Assembly (NCBI RefSeq): GCF_000226095.1
Contig: NC_016472.1
Coordinates: 3,100,001-3,164,000, forward strand
Length of the DNA stretch: 64,000 nt
Direction of reading: 5' to 3'
Source of the DNA: Thermothelomyces thermophilus ATCC 42464
Taxonomy: Eukaryota; Ascomycota; Sordariomycetes; Sordariales; Chaetomiaceae
A program made the translations under genes and the position numbers. Shown piece after piece: positions 60,169-64,000 of the stretch. Below the pieces are notes generated by a model, which saw only the letters and a program-made list of their open reading frames with translations, was not told where the DNA came from and did not search any database. Position 1 is the first letter of the stretch. The number at the start of each line of letters is the position of its first letter.

Positions 60169-60889
60169 ATGTCCCACCGCATCTCCTTACACAAGGACCA
60201 GCAGCCGGCCGACGTGCCGCCGCAGATCTCCGACCTCCACTGTACGCCGTCTTTTAAACACATGAAGTAGGAAAAGAAGAAGGGAAAAAAATAAAATAAA
60301 AACTGACATGACCTTTGCTCGGCATACGTACCAGGCTTCACCGAGACCAACGGCGTCATCACGACCACCATGTTCGACGTGCCCGGATACCGGGTCGTGC
60401 GGGTGCTGGGCACCGTCTACGGGCTCACGGTGCGCTCGCGCAACTGGGCGGCCGGGCTGGGCATGGTGCTCAAGAGCATCGCCGGCGGTGAGCTAAGGTG
60501 GTTCACCAACATGGTATGTGTTGTTTCTGTACATACTCGTACAACATACATGCATGCAATCCGTCTCTCATTCCCTTCATTATGCATCGTCTTAACCTTC
60601 CAATCTTAAGAGCGAAGAAGAAAGAAAATGAAAGGTTGATGTGAGAGACCGAGCTGACTGACGGGTGAAAAAAAAAAAAAAAAAGCTCTACAATGCGCGC
60701 AACGACGCCATCTCGCGCATCGTCTCTGAGACGCAGGCCCGTGGTGGGAACGCCGTCATCGCCATGCGCTTCGACGCCAGCGACCTGGGCGGCTTCGCCC
60801 AGGTGTGCGCCTACGGCACAGCCGCCATCATCGAAAAGATTGACGACACGGTCCAGGTGCCCCCGCAGCTGGCCGCTACGAGCAGCTGA
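60169..60889 (+). CDS. YbjQ/UPF0145 (DUF74) family protein
   Basis: Three exons: 60169-60241, 60335-60513, 60686-60889; 151 residues. After a polar leader (MSHRISLHKDQQPADVPPQ) comes the YbjQ domain: TMFDVPGYRVVRVLGTVYGL, GGELRWFTNM joined to LYNARNDAISRIV, ARGGNAVIAMRFDASDL and a closing beta strand FAQVCAYGTAAIIEK. Bacterial members form pentamers of unknown function sometimes called heavy-metal-binding; the role in fungi is unknown. The second intron ends in a run of A before AG. It converges on dapB with about 270 bp between stops. Confidence 0.9.
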
Positions 60890-61161
60890 TAAGGAGCTTG
60901 GTTACCGGACGTCGTTCGATCAGCTGTTTTTTCACCGAGTCCGGATAAGTCGGTCTTGCGCAAGGAAACTCAAAAGCTGCAGTGCTTGTATCCCAAGATA
61001 CCCAGATAGATGCCAGAGAGGTGCCATTATATATATATGCCCATGAACTCCAGACGTCCCATGCCATAAGAAAAAAGCAAAAAAAAAAAAAAATTAAATA
61101 AAAAAAATAAAATAAAATAAAAAAAATGCAACTCAACTTGCACACCGTGTTACCGGTCCTT

Positions 61162-64000
61162 TTAGGCCGACCTCTTTTTGGCCTTCGGTGTTGGGTTCGT
61201 GACTTTGATCCACTCGCCGTTGAAAGCGTTGATGAGCCAGTTCGTCAGTTCTGTCATAATCGTTAGTTAGCGCAAAACCCACAATGGTACTTTTGTCCGG
61301 AGGGGACAACTTACTATCATAGACGACCCGGTTCGCCCCGTGAAAATAAATGCTGTGGTCGCTGTCCGGAAACACGTGGACGTCATAGTTTTCGACCTGA
61401 GCCAGGTCCAGCTTGTCCAGCAGCGTGAGAGAGTTCTGGAAGTGCACGTTGTCGTCGGCCACGCCGTGCATGATCAAGAACCGCACGTTCTGCGAGAGCG
61501 CCGTGCTATTGCTGATGGCGCTGCCGTCGTAACCCTTCTCGTTGGCCTGCGGCGTGAGCATGTACCGCTCCGTGTAGATACTGTCGTAGAACCGCCAGTC
61601 CGTGACCGGCGCCACCGCCATGCCGTACCGGAAGGTCTGTCCGCCGTCCTGCTCGAGCGTCTTGAGCGTGTTGTAGCCGCCAAAGCTCCACCCCCAGATG
61701 GCCAGCCGCGTCTCGTCTACGTACTTCTTCCCGGCCCAGATTTTGGCCGCGGCGATTTGGTCGTGCGACTCCCACTGGCCAAGCTTGCCGCGGATCAGAA
61801 CACGATTCTTGCGGCCGATGTAGCCCGTCCCGCGCCCGTCGACCGTGACGCAGATGTATCCGAGCCCGGAGGCAACGTACGACTGGAAGTCGACGAGGAA
61901 CTTCTTGCTGACCGTCTGCGAACCGGGGCCGCTGTATTGATAGAAGAGAACGGGGTACTTCTTGCTCGCGTCAAAGTGCGGCGGCCTCCTCTCGATGTAG
62001 TTGAGCTCGACACCGTCGACGTTGATGGTCCCGTATATCTTGATGGGGAGTTCGTGCTTCTTGGCCCTCTCGGCAAGATCCTGGTTCTCCTCGACGACGT
62101 ACTCGTACCGGCGCGGGTTGCTCGGCGTGCTGACGACCTTCTGCCAGGGGATTCCAGGACCTTCGTAAGTCAACAGGACATAGCCGCCCCCGATGGAGAA
62201 CGAGGCGGCATAGTAGCCTTCGGAAGACGTGTCGGAAACCGGAGCCAGGCCGTCCCCGGTGAGCCCGACCTGGTAGACGTGGCGCTGGATCGACGACTCC
62301 TTGGTCGCCACAAAGTACACAACATTCTTGTCCAGGTCCACCGCGTAGGGGGAGTCGACCACTTCCCAGTCACCCGAGGTCAGCATGACGGGCTCGGGGT
62401 TGTCCAGCGGGGTGAAGTAGGCGAGATGGTTGCCATCGCCGTGGATGATGAGATCAATGTAGCCATCGTGGCTGCGACCCTTGGACGGGTCGGCCGGGAT
62501 GTACTTGGTTTGATGCGTAATCTCAAACCAGCCGCCGTCGAGGGCCCTGACGTCTGTCGTCCTGACAGCTTTGCCCGTGCGAGCTGCGACGTCGACCAGG
62601 ACAACGCGCATGACGTCGCTGACTCTGTTTGTCTCTTTGACCAGGACTTGACCGCCAGCCCAGACGACTTCCGTGATCAGCCGGTCGTCGTCCGCGAAGC
62701 CGCCCGAGGTATCCACCGAGAAGACGTCGCCGCGTTCCACATCGTAGAACTTGAGTTCGACGACGGGATTGTGGGTACCCGCTTTGGGATACTTGATATT
62801 CCTGACTTCGGGGTACAGCTCCTCGCCCGGCTCGGGTTCCGTGCCGCTGGGCCGCGAGAGGAAGTATTGAACCGGGTATTCGGGTACACCGGTCTCGTTT
62901 GTACGAAGAAAGGCAATGTACTTGCCGTCCTCGGACCACCAGGTGGCGCTCGGCCCGGAAAAGACTTCTTCCTCGTATACCCAATCGGGGACTCCGTTGA
63001 ACACCTCGGAGCCACCATCCTGGGTGATCTGGACGACGCTGTCGGAGCCGACTTTGCGCAGGTACAAGTTGTTGTCTCGGGTGAAAGCAACAGCGTCACT
63101 GGTTGGGCTCCACTGCGCCAGCTGAAGACGGGCGTCGGGCTCTCCCGGAACCAGTGGCTCGGCAGTCTGCGTCTTAACGTCGAAGATCCAGTACGCTGCG
63201 TAGGACGAATGGCGCCAATTGGACTTCTCATTGGTTGCGACCAGAACTTTCTGCAGGTCCCTGCTCGGTACCACCTTGCCGACGCTGTAGCCCTTTTGGC
63301 CGTGTTCGAACCTTGCCTCTTTCATCAACGTTCTGGAGTCGGCCACTGGGGCATCGGCAGCAACGCCGGCCCCGTTTTGCGCACGGATATCCTTCACGAC
63401 GAGAAAATCCTTGCCTTCGCCCCTCTCCAACAGCAGGCCATCTTCGCCGTCGGGCCCGGCAATCCATTCTATCGAGCGGACCTCGGGGCGCCAAAAGCTG
63501 TTCAGGACTTGGTCGAGCGTGATGGCTTTTTCCGAGCCCCGCACGATGGTGGCCTGGGGGTCGTGGGCGATCTCGGAAGCGGGCTTGTAGGACTTGGTCG
63601 CGACGTAAACAAAGAGACCGGCAACCCAGGCGGACACCAGCAGACCAGCTGCAATGAGGAGCGCCCTGCGCAGTCCCCGGTCCATTCCCTTTCCCTTGAC
63701 CTCGGCATGCTGCGTCGGGTTGCCATTGCCGCTCCCGAGGAAGGGTCCGGTCTCGAGATCTTCGTACGCCGTTTCGTCTTTGAGGTCCTCATCGTCGCTC
63801 TCGCCGTTATCCCCGCGGCGGTGCTTCTCGGGAGCGGCTTTGCTGGCGGCGGCGACGCGCTCGCTGATGCGGTCGAACACGATGCTCGTCGTGGAAACCG
63901 AAGACCCTGACTCGTACGACATTCTCGCCGGACTTTGGCTCCTTTCCCTGTTCGGGCTGTGCGCGAGAGATGACTGCGGGGAGTCTCGGTAGGGGGCCAT
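61162..64000 (-). CDS. dapB: Dipeptidyl aminopeptidase type IV family, membrane-anchored (DPAP B / Ste13 class)
   Basis: Two exons on the minus strand: 61315-64000 and 61162-61250, intron of 64 nt; 924 residues. The ATG is the last codon of the window; an upstream start cannot be excluded. A cytosolic Ser/Arg-rich tail of about 110 residues precedes one membrane helix ([20 protein letters not shown]): a type II protein. The beta-propeller DPP IV N-terminal region follows, then the hydrolase domain with nucleophile GWSFGG, the Asp in [13 protein letters not shown] and His in [10 protein letters not shown]. The second exon restores the end ([16 protein letters not shown]). It removes X-Ala/X-Pro dipeptides in vacuole or Golgi. 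Whether it is the vacuolar or the pheromone-processing paralogue cannot be told from sequence alone. Confidence 0.94.

Noticed and set aside
61340-63910. 856-codon open frame antisense to dapB
   Set aside because: Covers the peptidase exon exactly and has low-complexity Val/Asp/Arg composition; a codon-bias shadow.

Overview
The window is nuclear DNA of a filamentous ascomycete, most likely a sordariomycete close to the Sordariales. The signs are GC-rich genes with short (mostly 50-110 nt) GT-AG introns and CTNAC-like branch points, a Cys/Trp-type alpha-pheromone precursor with Kex2 and Ste13-like sites, a dispersed 5S rRNA gene, and fungal versions of housekeeping proteins. The assignment rests on remembered family features, not on a search.

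Layout, left to right: 3' part of UTP20 (+, cut by the left edge); ZIM17 (-); CUL3 (+); two doubtful small ORFs near 8.6-9.7 kb; tRNA-Gly(GCC) at 10.1 kb; alpha-pheromone precursor (+, 12.2-13.4 kb); an FMP32/DUF1640 mitochondrial coiled-coil protein (-); NOP2 with 11 exons (-), divergent from clathrin heavy chain CHC1 (+); two unrecognised spliced genes (26.8-28.5 and 29.8-31.3 kb); ATP1 (+, 7 exons); an inverted-repeat element (35.36-36.14 kb); NAXD (+); a gene-poor 5-kb stretch holding a 5S rRNA gene (-); a Ser/Pro-rich protein with a conserved-looking C-terminus (43.6-45.5 kb); RPL11 (-), divergent from SmB (+); MPC1 (+); a 3.2-kb gap; pyruvate carboxylase PYC (+, 15 exons); a YbjQ/UPF0145 protein (+); and vacuolar/Golgi-type dipeptidyl aminopeptidase dapB (-), whose ATG lies at the right edge.

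Most genes are unrelated housekeeping functions: ribosome assembly (UTP20, NOP2, RPL11), mitochondrial protein handling and energy metabolism (ZIM17, FMP32, ATP1, MPC1), vesicle coat (CHC1), ubiquitin ligation (CUL3), splicing (SmB) and metabolite repair (NAXD). MPC1 and PYC both use pyruvate and lie 3 kb apart. The pheromone precursor and a Ste13-class peptidase lie about 50 kb apart.

The most striking signals are micro-exons: three in a row in PYC (21, 8 and 12 nt), a 9-nt exon in SmB, and an RPL11 first coding exon that is only the ATG. Others are tandem in-frame acceptors next to the PYC biotin lysine, a stop-free 54-nt intron in NAXD, a GC-AG intron, a 138-bp nearly perfect inverted repeat, six copies of the 9-mer TACGGAGTA in non-coding DNA, and a pheromone precursor with about nine repeats and a long Glu tract. 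I saw no virus-derived or LTR element and no CRISPR array.
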